Source of the DNA: Acidobacteriota bacterium | GTDB taxonomy: Bacteria > Acidobacteriota > Terriglobia > Terriglobales > Acidobacteriaceae | Assembly (NCBI GenBank): GCA_003225465.1 | Contig: QIAH01000393.1 | Coordinates: 1 to 32,874 of the forward strand | DNA length: 32,874 bases | Direction of reading: 5' to 3' | In this document: piece by piece, positions 15,166 to 23,572 of the stretch | Position numbering within the stretch: position 1 is the stretch's first letter | Layout: each line of letters opens with the position of its first letter | Translations under genes and position numbers: made by a program | The notes under the pieces: generated by a model | What the model was told of the DNA's origin: nothing | Database searches by the model: none | Seen by the model: only the letters and a program-made list of their open reading frames with translations

Positions 15166-16166
15166 TGCGCGACCCCCGCGGTTTCTCGTGCCGAATTTTC
15201 GCGTTGTACTGGCGGCCGGGTCCCCTGCACCGCAATCGGCTGTTCGATCACTCGCAAATCCTGTAATCCGCAGCTTTCGAACCAGCGGAAGACTTCTTCA
15301 TAGGTATGTTTGGACTGATACCAAGGCGAATACCAGTCGAAGGTGTCCAGGACACGCCAGGTCGCGTCCTTGTTATGAGACATCGGGATTGCCCACGCCA
15401 GCGCGCTGCTGGCAGGTTTCCCGACCAGCGGAACCTTCTTCAGAACCGAATGGACCCCATACAGGGGCACCACAACTTTGCACAGCCGATGTAGTTTCTC
15501 CGGAGCCATGCGCCGGGTCCACTTGCGATAGACGTCGCTCATCCGGTACCAGGGGTTGTAAGAACTGTATAGCCAGATTGCGATACGTCCACCCGGTTTT
15601 AACAGTTTGGGAAGCGCCTTGAAGGCCTGTTCGCAATCCGGAGTGTGATGCAGGACGCCAATGCTATAGATGTAATCGAAACTTTCAGGAGCAAACGGTA
15701 ACTTGAAAACATCCGCCTGGAAGATCGTCGCGCTTCGATCCGCCAGATTTTTGGCTGCCACTTCCGAAGCCAGGCTCAGATCAATCCCAACCACGTGCGC
15801 CCCCCACCGCGTCGCCACTTCCGCGAATCGCCCCATCCCGCAGCCCACATCGAGCACAAGTTTGCCGGCAAGATCTTCCGGGCGAAACCCGGTACGTCTC
15901 CGGAACGCTCGCTCCGATCTCTGGCTGCTGGCATCATCCAACTGGGTTCGCGAGTAAAGCTTCCATTGAAAGCCAAAGCTCCCCGCATAGTTCTGCGCGT
16001 CCACAAAACGAAGCACGCCATTGAGCAGTGGATACTCTCGCCCGCACTGAAGGCACACCAAACCGCCCGCGCCCGAGGCCAGTCCGCCTTGGCAGTCAAG
16101 ACAACCGAGAATCGCTAGGACTTCTTCACCGACTCCAGGCAAGTTCACGTTCTCTGTTTTCGCCAT
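15153..16166 (-). CDS. SAM-dependent methyltransferase with N-terminal zinc-ribbon (Trm112-like) region
   Basis: This protein of about 337 aa has an N-terminal region with two Cys pairs (GCLDCQGG and CLQCGREYP), a small zinc ribbon as in Trm112-like fusions. A class I methyltransferase core follows with motif I VLDVGCGMGRF, acidic GIDLS, ADVFKLPFAPESFDYIYSIGVLHHTPD and LLKPGGRIAIWLY. The last third is an EPS-locus type extension. It probably methylates a sugar or lipid-linked glycan. The start is uncertain: the track uses GTG 16205, and ATGs lie at 16202, 16190 and 16166. I chose 16166 (MAKTENVNLPG) because it leaves the shortest overlap (41 bp) with the upstream gene; no candidate has a strong ribosome site. 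It is coupled to AsnB downstream. Confidence 0.85.
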   Translation of the reverse strand: MAKTENVNLPGVGEEVLAILGCLDCQGGLASGAGGLVCLQCGREYPLLNGVLRFVDAQNYAGSFGFQWKLYSRTQLDDASSQRSERAFRRRTGFRPEDLAGKLVLDVGCGMGRFAEVATRWGAHVVGIDLSLASEVAAKNLADRSATIFQADVFKLPFAPESFDYIYSIGVLHHTPDCEQAFKALPKLLKPGGRIAIWLYSSYNPWYRMSDVYRKWTRRMAPEKLHRLCKVVVPLYGVHSVLKKVPLVGKPASSALAWAIPMSHNKDATWRVLDTFDWYSPWYQSKHTYEEVFRWFESCGLQDLRVIEQPIAVQGTRPPVQRENSARETAGVAQCVE

Positions 16167-17493
16167 ACCCAAGTTTTTCCCGACTGCCATTTTGGGGATC
16201 ATCACTCGCCGTGCTCGTTACCTCCGCAGGTTTGGAGGCAATTCGGGAGAGCGCGCAGATATAACCCACGATGAAATAGGGGAACAAGTTGTACTCCGTC
16301 GAGGCAAACAGCGCACCTGCTGCGTAGCCTGCCAACGCGGCCCACAACGCGCTGGTCCAGATTCGAATCTCAGGATCGGTCTTGTACCCCGGCAACTTGT
16401 ACACCCGCTTGATGCGACCCATCGAAACGAACAACAACGCGAAAAAAAGACCAAGGGCTGGGATCCCTCCCTCCGCTCCGAGTTCCGTATACGTGTTGTG
16501 CACCACGCGCCACTCTTCCGTGATGGCCGGGAAGTTTCCGGGGCCCACCCCAAAAATCGGGTGATGCAACATCAGGCTTATGCTCTCCTTCAGTAGTGCC
16601 GTGCGCTGCTCCAACGACCCTTCTCCATGCGCCTCCATGCTCCCTTCGGAAAGAGAGCTGGCGCCAGGCCGTTGAAACAGGCTTGCCATGCGCGACCGGT
16701 ATTTCGGAGATGCGACCAATCCTCCCAACGCGAGCACTCCGAGAATCATAGTGACGCCCAATAGCATGAACCGGCGCCCTTTCACTCCAAACTCCCACAA
16801 GCAGACCATGGCCGTGATCATCATCGCGATCATCCCGCTGCGCGAGTAAGTGGCCACCACCCCGACCAGCAAGCAGATCAGCGCGAACGACCACAATAAC
16901 TTCCGCATGCCTCCCTTGGAGGCGAACATGAAGGCCATGCACAAGGGGAAATTGATGGCAATATTGATCGCCAGGTCATTGGGGTTCTCGAGGATCCCCT
17001 TTTGGATCCCCATGAGTCGTCCGTCCTCGGTGTGGTGCACGATCAGCGACGCAATTGTAACGATCGCCACCGCCGAAGCCTGAATGTAGAGGAGCCGCCG
17101 CAGCCAGCTGATCTTCGTGACCACCAGCGATATCAAAAGCGCAATGATCACGCCCTTCGAAAACTTGTTGATGACCGTGTCAAACGCTCCTCCCCTCCAG
17201 AACGCGGTGGGGATCGTCAGAAGCAGGTGCGCCAGCAGAAAAAGAAGAATCTTGCCCTCGAGCGGGATTTTTCCTCGTTCTGTCCGCTTGACTCCGAAAA
17301 TAAGAGCTGCCAGCGCGATTCCCCCCGCGATCTTTCCTAATGGCACATACGTCAGTCCAGGAATGAAGTCTTCCGGACGAAAGAAGTAGACCACCGAGAA
17401 AAATACCAGCGCTCGATAAGCGAGCGTAGCTCGGGGCGTCTGAGCAGGAGCCATGACCCAGCCGGATTCTTGAAATTGCAGTTGCGTGCTCAT
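16126..17493 (-). CDS. O-antigen ligase/Wzy-like polymerase, exosortase-locus type
   Basis: This polytopic membrane protein has 455 aa and about 11-12 helices. It carries the Wzy_C-type periplasmic loop with the patterns RTALLKESISLMLHHPIFGVGPGNF and VHNTYTELGAEGGIPAL (catalytic-loop His and HN.Y…E.G signature). A pair of Arg/Ser residues in TYSRSGMIAM also fits the family. It is either the EPS polymerase (Wzy) or an O-glycosylation ligase; exosortase loci carry both kinds and sequence alone does not separate them. It is the only such protein in the window, so polymerase is more likely. It starts at ATG 17493, 60 bp after the GT2 stop. Confidence 0.87.
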   Translation of the reverse strand: MSTQLQFQESGWVMAPAQTPRATLAYRALVFFSVVYFFRPEDFIPGLTYVPLGKIAGGIALAALIFGVKRTERGKIPLEGKILLFLLAHLLLTIPTAFWRGGAFDTVINKFSKGVIIALLISLVVTKISWLRRLLYIQASAVAIVTIASLIVHHTEDGRLMGIQKGILENPNDLAINIAINFPLCMAFMFASKGGMRKLLWSFALICLLVGVVATYSRSGMIAMMITAMVCLWEFGVKGRRFMLLGVTMILGVLALGGLVASPKYRSRMASLFQRPGASSLSEGSMEAHGEGSLEQRTALLKESISLMLHHPIFGVGPGNFPAITEEWRVVHNTYTELGAEGGIPALGLFFALLFVSMGRIKRVYKLPGYKTDPEIRIWTSALWAALAGYAAGALFASTEYNLFPYFIVGYICALSRIASKPAEVTSTASDDPQNGSREKLGYGENRERELAWSR

Positions 17494-17553
17494 AATTGAC
17501 TTAAATGCCTTCCTGCTTTGCCGGCCATCAAGCCGCCATCGGCCCCTGCGCTG

Positions 17554-18675
17554 CTATCGAGTCCAGGCTACTTTCCGTCTCGCTACGAAGTTCGCAAACG
17601 CCACCATTGCCGCCGTATTCAAGACCACAAATGTGAAGGCCGCATCCCCGGCTCGCGCGATCGGTCCCATTTTTACGCGCGCCATCCCGATCAGGCTCAA
17701 CCCGTAAAACGCCAACTGCAGGAAGAAAGCTCCCCGGTAAAAATGCTGAGGCAGCAAAGCCGACGCCAGCAGGGCGGCCAGAAGAGCGAAGGGAACGAGC
17801 AGTCGCAGGATTTTGTGACTGATGAATTCGAGTCGGATCGGGTTCGCCCTGCTCCATAGCCATGGCATCATCTGCAACAGCTGATAGTTGCCACTCAGCG
17901 TGCGCACCTTCCTCGCGAACTCTCGTTCCGCGCCCAGGTCGGGAACATCCCACGCCCGCGCCCGCGGCTCGAAAACCACCCTCTTACCTGCCTTCACCAC
18001 CTGCATCGGAATAAACACATCATCGAGCAGCGTCTCGGGCGGCACCGCCGGCAGCAATTCGCGCCGAACCCCGTAAAACGCCCCGGTCGCGCCCACCACC
18101 GACCCTGACGCCGATTCCAGTTCCCGCACGATCTTTTCAATTCTCCAGTACAAGCCCATCCCCTGGCTCTTCTCACCGGCGCTGGAATCACCCAGCATCA
18201 GCTCGCCGCTTACGCAGCCCACCTGCGGATCCGCAAAGTTGCTCAGCAAAACCTGCAGGCCAGTCGGTTCGATCTGTTGCCGCGCATCGGTGAAAATCAC
18301 AATCTCCCCGTGCGCAATATTGAAGGCATCATTCAAGCCGGATGCTTTTCCGCGCGAAAGCTGATTCAATACTCCATGCACGTTGGGACGCCGTGCATAC
18401 TCCCGGAGGATAGCTTCCGTGCGGTCCGTCGATCCATCCGACACTACGATGATTTCGATCTGGTCCTCCGGATAGCTCAGCCCCAGAAGATTTTCGAGCT
18501 TCCGCTCGAGCACGCCTTCCTCGTTCCGCACCACCATCACAACCGAGACGAATGGCTGAACCGATCCCAACAGCACCGGCATCGGACTCAGGCGGCACCG
18601 CAACCAGAGCCATAGCGGATATCCCGCGTACGTGTACCCGATCAGCGCGACGGCTCCCCAGAATACCCATGTCAT
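17554..18675 (-). CDS. family 2 glycosyltransferase, membrane-anchored
   Basis: This 373-aa GT-A enzyme has one N-terminal helix (about 4-24), the catalytic domain (about 40-270) and three C-terminal helices (about 290-365), the layout of processive or EpsL/IcaA-like GT2 proteins. The motifs are VSVVMVVRNEEG, VVSDGSTDRT (nucleotide site), IFTDARQQ in the place of the usual DxD, and LLDDVFIP near the acceptor site. The track ORF starts at 18960, but the first 95 codons shadow the upstream gene. ATG 18675 overlaps the sugar transferase stop as ATGA, a sign of coupling. Its likely role is to add a sugar to the lipid-linked EPS unit at the cytoplasmic face. Confidence 0.9.
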   Translation of the reverse strand: MTWVFWGAVALIGYTYAGYPLWLWLRCRLSPMPVLLGSVQPFVSVVMVVRNEEGVLERKLENLLGLSYPEDQIEIIVVSDGSTDRTEAILREYARRPNVHGVLNQLSRGKASGLNDAFNIAHGEIVIFTDARQQIEPTGLQVLLSNFADPQVGCVSGELMLGDSSAGEKSQGMGLYWRIEKIVRELESASGSVVGATGAFYGVRRELLPAVPPETLLDDVFIPMQVVKAGKRVVFEPRARAWDVPDLGAEREFARKVRTLSGNYQLLQMMPWLWSRANPIRLEFISHKILRLLVPFALLAALLASALLPQHFYRGAFFLQLAFYGLSLIGMARVKMGPIARAGDAAFTFVVLNTAAMVAFANFVARRKVAWTR

Positions 18676-20045
18676 TGCGCGCCTCGGCCCAGCAGGACGA
18701 TCTTGATCGTCTGGAACATGATCAGAATGTCCAGACCGAGAGACGCATTCTTGATGTAGAACAAGTCGTACTGCAGCTTTTCCTTGGCGTCCTCGACGGT
18801 ATTGCCGTACTTGTAGCGAACCTGCGCCCAGCCAGTAATCCCGGGCCGCACGGCGTGGCGCACGCCGTAATAAGGAATTTCCTTGCTGAGCCACTCCACA
18901 AATTCCGGACGCTCCGGCCTCGGTCCCACAAAAGCCATGTCGCCCTTGAACACGCACCACAACTGCGGAATCTCATCGATGCGCGACATTCGCAAAAATT
19001 TCCCCACCCTGGTAATTCGAGGATCATCGTCGTCTGCCCAGGTCGGCCCGGTATCGGCCTCCGCGTCTTGCCGCATCGTGCGGAACTTGTAGCAGTAGAA
19101 GTTGTGGCCGGCGCGTCCCACTCGCTTCTGCCGGTAAAGCACCGGCCCCCTGGAATCCAGCTTGATCGCCAGGATCACGAATGGCAAAACGGGCAGCACG
19201 ACAATCAGCAGGGTGAACGCCATCAGTGTCGACAGCGCTCGCCGCATCAGGTTGAAGCTCGTGCTGAACCGGAAGCCGTCGGCGAAAATCAGCCAGCTCG
19301 GATACAGCTGTTCAACTTCAATCCGCCCCGAGATCTTTTCCAGCCACGAAGTCGCTTCCTCGATGCGTGCGCCATTCAGTCGCAACTGCAGCAATTCTTG
19401 AACCGGAAAAGTTCCGCGGCGATCCGGCATGGCCACGATCACCCGGTGCACGTGATGCGAGGCTGCTATTTCCATCAAGTGGGCCGCGACCGATTCGCGC
19501 GTCAGCGCGCCCTCCACGTTCCCGCTCCAGCCGATGACGTCGATTCCCAATTCCTTCCGCTGCCGCAACCCGAGCACCAGTCGTTGCGCGCGCTCGCCCG
19601 TTCCCAGGATGTAGACCTTTTCCTGCATGAAAGCCTGTTGCACAAGCCACCCATAGGCCGCGCGCCAACCCACCAATCCCATGGTCAGCAGCACCAGGGC
19701 AATCAGCGAGGCATTGTTCCCGGGCAGGACATACGGGAAGAAGTAGCCGACCACCGCGAGGAACAGCGCGAACAGGCCGGGTACCAGGAACAGACGGAAG
19801 TACATTTCGCCCTTGGCGTCAAACTGGGCTGAGTCGTACAGGTCAAACCAGTGGGAGCAGATCAGCACGACCAAGGTTGCGACCAGCACCTTCACATACC
19901 CGTACTGGTAGTTCAGTACGATGTAGCGATCGTCCGGGAACGCCAGCAACACGCCCAGCAGAAACGACAGGAATACCACCGTCGTCTCCACCGCCAGCAG
20001 CACCAGCGTGCGGACCGGGTAGTAGACATTGAACAGTCGGATCAC
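18672..20045 (-). CDS. polyprenyl-phosphate sugar-phosphate transferase (EPS-initiating, EpsB/WcaJ type)
   Basis: This 457-aa protein begins glycan assembly by moving a sugar-1-phosphate onto undecaprenyl phosphate. Four N-terminal helices (to about 125) and a nucleotide-binding-like domain (VYILGTGERAQRLVLGL) precede a fifth helix (about 265-285) and the bacterial sugar transferase domain. That domain has YRQKRVGRAGHNFYCYKFRTM, RMSRIDEIPQLWCVFKGDMAFVGPRPERPEF and PGITGWAQVRY, so the catalytic core is intact. The layout and length match the sugar transferase usual in exosortase/PEP-CTERM EPS loci. It starts at GTG 20045, 12 bp after the kinase stop. Confidence 0.93.
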   Translation of the reverse strand: MIRLFNVYYPVRTLVLLAVETTVVFLSFLLGVLLAFPDDRYIVLNYQYGYVKVLVATLVVLICSHWFDLYDSAQFDAKGEMYFRLFLVPGLFALFLAVVGYFFPYVLPGNNASLIALVLLTMGLVGWRAAYGWLVQQAFMQEKVYILGTGERAQRLVLGLRQRKELGIDVIGWSGNVEGALTRESVAAHLMEIAASHHVHRVIVAMPDRRGTFPVQELLQLRLNGARIEEATSWLEKISGRIEVEQLYPSWLIFADGFRFSTSFNLMRRALSTLMAFTLLIVVLPVLPFVILAIKLDSRGPVLYRQKRVGRAGHNFYCYKFRTMRQDAEADTGPTWADDDDPRITRVGKFLRMSRIDEIPQLWCVFKGDMAFVGPRPERPEFVEWLSKEIPYYGVRHAVRPGITGWAQVRYKYGNTVEDAKEKLQYDLFYIKNASLGLDILIMFQTIKIVLLGRGAQ

Positions 20046-20057
20046 AGGTCGCCCTTG

Positions 20058-21002
20058 TTACGCCTTCTGTCTTGCCGTCTTTTCGTACGACTCGTAGTAG
20101 TAACGCGAGTAGTAGGAATCCGAACGCATGATGCCGTTCAGCACGACTCCCACCAGAAGCTTCCCTTGAAATTCCTGGCGCGCTTTTTGCGCGGTGTCGT
20201 ACGGTGTCGCATTCGAGCGCACCACCATCAGCACACCATCGCAGAAGTTCGCAAGCTGGCTGGCATCCGAGACCGGCACGGCGGGAGGCGAATCAACGAT
20301 GATCCAGTCGAACAACTGCTCCACTCGCTGCAGAAGCATCTTCAGCCGGCCGTTCGCAATCAGTTCCGCAGGATGCGTCACCGTGCGCCCGCATGGCACA
20401 AAAAACAGGTTCTCCATTGGACCGCGCTGCATGATGGAAAACTCGTCGCTCTCGCCCATGAGATAATCCGCCAGCCCCGGCGACGAAGTTGTCCCCAGCG
20501 CGCTGTGTAAACGGGCCACCCGCAGGTCTCCATCGATCAGCAGTACCCGCCGTCCATGTTGCCGCACGAGCACCTGTGCGAGATTCGCGGCCACGAACGA
20601 CTTCCCTTCTTGCGGAAGCGCGCTGGTAACCAGGATTTTCTTTACCGAAGCTTTTTCCCGCATCTGGTAAAGACGCGAACGCAGCGTCCGGAACTGTTCC
20701 GTTCCTAACGCGTTCTCTTCCGGGTTGAAAAACAGCATCGTCTTTTCATCCGGCTTCCACTCACCCTGCGCGCAACGCGCCAGCAGCGTGTCAAAGGTGA
20801 AGGAAGTAGTGAATGACGGTGTCCCTTGGCCGTTTCCAGGAGTTCCCGGCGCGGCCGCTTTTGAAGCCTGAGCCGTTTCCGGCATCGCGGGCACAGATTC
20901 GGTCGCGGGCAGGTCCATGACGGGCGTACCATCCGTGCGGGTGCCCTGAGATGCGGCCCTCTCCTGTTCAGCTCGCTTCAGTGCTTCGTGAATTCGGCTC
21001 AT
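20058..21002 (-). CDS. BY-type tyrosine autokinase, exosortase/EPS-locus type
   Basis: This 314-aa cytoplasmic kinase controls EPS polymerisation. The start MSRIHEALKRAEQERA is the characteristic N-terminal helix of these proteins. A low-complexity Pro/Ala/Thr linker (20-65) follows. The kinase domain has Walker A SALPQEGKS (about 127-135), Walker A' VLLIDGDLR (about 153) and Walker B DWIIVDSPP (about 232). The C-terminus holds a tyrosine cluster, YYSRYYYESY (297-306), with six Tyr as autophosphorylation sites. The kinase has no membrane part and would pair with the Wzz-type protein encoded two genes upstream. The ATG overlaps the ATPase stop as ATGA. Confidence 0.93.
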   Translation of the reverse strand: MSRIHEALKRAEQERAASQGTRTDGTPVMDLPATESVPAMPETAQASKAAAPGTPGNGQGTPSFTTSFTFDTLLARCAQGEWKPDEKTMLFFNPEENALGTEQFRTLRSRLYQMREKASVKKILVTSALPQEGKSFVAANLAQVLVRQHGRRVLLIDGDLRVARLHSALGTTSSPGLADYLMGESDEFSIMQRGPMENLFFVPCGRTVTHPAELIANGRLKMLLQRVEQLFDWIIVDSPPAVPVSDASQLANFCDGVLMVVRSNATPYDTAQKARQEFQGKLLVGVVLNGIMRSDSYYSRYYYESYEKTARQKA

Positions 21003-21961
21003 GATTTCCTCTCTTTAGGCAGGTCTTGTTCCGATTGTCGCAGCCGGTCGGCCAAGGTCGCCAGCGTGCGCAATGCTTCTACTAAGTCAAACTTCTCACC
21101 ATTGCTGGGCGCAGGCTGCGCCGGCACCGTCATGGCTCCTGACGCCACATTGTCGCTAAGATCAAAGTCGCGCGCGACCGCGTCCACGATGCTTTCGTTG
21201 ATTGTCGGCTTCTGATCCACGAATGCGCTCACTAGACAGTGCTCGCACAGCAGATTCACAACCCGCGGAATCCCGTTCGAGTACTTGTGAATGGAATTCA
21301 GCGCGTCCCCATCGAAAATCTGCCGCCCATCCGACCCCGCAATCCGCAGTCGCTGCTGCACGTAAGCTTTCGTTTCTTCCAGGGTCAGCGGATGTGTTTT
21401 CGCCCGCAACGTCAGGCGCTGGCGCAGCTGGCGCAACTGCGGCATCTTGAGTTTCGTTTCCAGCTCCGGCTGCCCCACCAGCACGATCTGCAGCAGCTTC
21501 TCCGTGAAGGTCTCGAGATTGGTGAGCATGCGGATTTCTTCGAGCACTTCATCCGTCAGATTTTGTGCCTCGTCCACAATCAGCACCGCGGTTTCGCCCG
21601 CGCGGTAACGATCGAGCAGCCAGTTGTACAGGCGCTGCAGGATCTGGCTCTTCGACTTCGAATCACACTGAATGCCGAAGTCCGCCATCATGTAATCGAG
21701 AAACTGGGGCACGTTCATGCGCGAGTTGAAGATGAACGCCGTTGCTACCTGCTGCAACCGCAACCATTCCAGCAGCTTGTTGATCAACGTAGTCTTGCCC
21801 GTGCCCACTTCGCCGGTCAGCAGAACGAACCCTTTTCGGCTCTGGATGCCATAGGTCAGGCATGCCAAAGCCTCCTCCGTATGCCGCGTCAGGAACAGGT
21901 AACGCGGGTCCGGATTCACATTGAACGGATTCGCCCGTAGTCCAAAGAACTCTTTATACAT
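20999..21961 (-). CDS. ExeA-like AAA ATPase, exosortase/EPS-locus type
   Basis: This 320-aa ATPase starts MYKEFFGLRANPFNVNPDPRY, the hallmark of the ExeA/GspA-like family found in exosortase loci. Walker A is LTGEVGTGKTTLI (about 48-60) and Walker B is VLIVDEAQNL (about 125). Sensor motifs follow in QIVLVGQPELE and the C-terminal lid contains IPRVVNLLCEHCL. There is no peptidoglycan-binding domain at the C-terminus, unlike ExeA. Its precise role in EPS export is not established in the family. It lies 9 bp from the Wzz gene and is coupled to the kinase by ATGA. Confidence 0.9.
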   Translation of the reverse strand: MYKEFFGLRANPFNVNPDPRYLFLTRHTEEALACLTYGIQSRKGFVLLTGEVGTGKTTLINKLLEWLRLQQVATAFIFNSRMNVPQFLDYMMADFGIQCDSKSKSQILQRLYNWLLDRYRAGETAVLIVDEAQNLTDEVLEEIRMLTNLETFTEKLLQIVLVGQPELETKLKMPQLRQLRQRLTLRAKTHPLTLEETKAYVQQRLRIAGSDGRQIFDGDALNSIHKYSNGIPRVVNLLCEHCLVSAFVDQKPTINESIVDAVARDFDLSDNVASGAMTVPAQPAPSNGEKFDLVEALRTLATLADRLRQSEQDLPKERKS

Positions 21962-21970
21962 ACTGGTCGC

Positions 21971-23530
21971 CTAGACCCCGACTTTCTCTCCGTTCGTTTC
22001 TCCGGCTGATTTGTACCGATTCCAGAATTTTCCGTTGCCGTTCGCCGGCAGATCCTCCGTCACCCAAGGCAGCGCCACCAGCACGGGCATCTGCAGGCTG
22101 GCAAGCACGTCGGCTTCGTTGCGGATCGACTTGTCCCTCAACTCCACCCACAGCGCCAGGCCGAGCCCAATCACCAGTCCGCCGCCCAGGCCGCCGGCCG
22201 CAAACAACAGCCGGTTCGGAAAACTCGGCGATTCGGGTAAGCTGGCTGCGTTCAACAGGTGCATCTGCTCTCCCTGCTGACGTTTTTCCATGTCGGTAGC
22301 CATTTCCGAGGTGCTTCTCTTCGCCAGCAAGTCTGCGTAAAACTTCTGGGCCGTATCGTAGTCACGGGTCAATTGCTTGTACTTTTCCTCTACTTCAGGA
22401 CTGATTGCGACCCGGCTCTGATAGTTTCGGATCTGATCACTCAGCCGCTTCTGCTCGCGCGTCGCCTGGGTCAGCACGTCTTCGTACTGGTGAACCTGCA
22501 AGCGCAATTGGCGGATCTCCGGCGGCTCCGAAGCACTCGCCTTCAAGGTCGGGTCCGGCCCCTTGGCCGCCGCGGCGTTCACTTCCGCCAGTCTCTTTTT
22601 CACCTCGGCAATGTCCGCCTTGGTCTTGATCACGTCTGGGTGATCTTCGGTATAACGCGCCTGCAGCGAGAGAAGTTGACTCTGCAGGGTCGTCAACTGG
22701 GTCTCCAGACTCTGCGGATTCGTACTTCCCTGCGCGGACTTCCAGGCTGCCAGTTGCTGCGCCAGCAACGATTCCGTGTAAGCTTTGTCTTGCTGCGCCC
22801 GGTTGACCGTCTGGGTATTGGCATCCAGCTGCGAGTTCAGTGTGCCCAGTGCTTTCCAGTTGTTATCTTCGTCGCCCGGCAATTGACCCGAGTATTGCCT
22901 CTTGAACTGTGCCAGCTTCGCATCCTGCTCATCCAGATTTCGCTTGGCTTCCTCGAGTTGCCGGCTGATGAAGGCGGTCGTGTTCTCAGCTACTGCCTCG
23001 CGCGAGTTCTGAAATTCCGTCAGGATGGCCGACGTCAGGTCGTTGCACACATCTTGCGCGTCCCGCGGATTGGCGGTCGTAAAGGTTACATAGAAGCCCG
23101 GCACGGCACTGCCCTGCCCTGGTTTCCTCCTGCCGCCGGTGTTTCCAATCGCGCTGAGATCCGTGACCACCGGCTCGATCTGTACGCTTGCGCGCACGTC
23201 TTCCAGAACATCGTCAAGGCTCTTGCCGCCGTTGAACAATCGCTGCCGCTTCTCCACGATCGGCTGCAGGCGGTTTCGCCCCAGGACCTGTTGCTGCATG
23301 GTCGCAATCCGCTGCGCCAGGTCCGCGGTGACCACCGGCTGCACTACCCCCTCGGGAACCTTCTGCCCCTCCACCAGCACCAGCGCCTGCGAGGTGTATT
23401 TCGCAGTAAAGGCGTAGGAGATCAGGAAGCCGACCAGCGGCGCCAACAGCGCCGGAATCAGAATCAATTTCAGGCGCCGGCGGAACATCGCCAGGTAGTC
23501 GTCCAGCGTCAGATCGCGATTTTCAATCAT
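21971..23530 (-). CDS. Wzz-type polysaccharide chain-length determinant protein
   Basis: This 519-aa inner-membrane co-polymerase starts MIENRDLTLDDYLAMFRRR and has a first membrane helix (about 22-42, LILIPALLAPLVGFLISYAF). A long periplasmic part follows with coiled-coil stretches (about 190-270 and 330-420, rich in Gln, Lys and Glu). A second helix (about 455-475, LLFAAGGLGGGLVIGLGLALWV) carries a Pro/Gly-rich approach, SLPESPSFPNRL, typical of Wzz proteins. The C-terminus is short and cytoplasmic, without a kinase domain, which fits the separate tyrosine kinase gene. The length matches exosortase-locus Wzz proteins. Confidence 0.92.
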   Translation of the reverse strand: MIENRDLTLDDYLAMFRRRLKLILIPALLAPLVGFLISYAFTAKYTSQALVLVEGQKVPEGVVQPVVTADLAQRIATMQQQVLGRNRLQPIVEKRQRLFNGGKSLDDVLEDVRASVQIEPVVTDLSAIGNTGGRRKPGQGSAVPGFYVTFTTANPRDAQDVCNDLTSAILTEFQNSREAVAENTTAFISRQLEEAKRNLDEQDAKLAQFKRQYSGQLPGDEDNNWKALGTLNSQLDANTQTVNRAQQDKAYTESLLAQQLAAWKSAQGSTNPQSLETQLTTLQSQLLSLQARYTEDHPDVIKTKADIAEVKKRLAEVNAAAAKGPDPTLKASASEPPEIRQLRLQVHQYEDVLTQATREQKRLSDQIRNYQSRVAISPEVEEKYKQLTRDYDTAQKFYADLLAKRSTSEMATDMEKRQQGEQMHLLNAASLPESPSFPNRLLFAAGGLGGGLVIGLGLALWVELRDKSIRNEADVLASLQMPVLVALPWVTEDLPANGNGKFWNRYKSAGETNGEKVGV

Positions 23531-23572
23531 TGCCGTGTTTCCATTCTGGCTACCTTCCCCGGTAGCCTTGAA

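Noticed and set aside
18552-19832. 426-codon plus-strand ORF
   Set aside because: It lies opposite the GT2 and sugar transferase genes. Its translation is rich in His, Arg and Gln, typical of an antisense frame in G+C-rich DNA.
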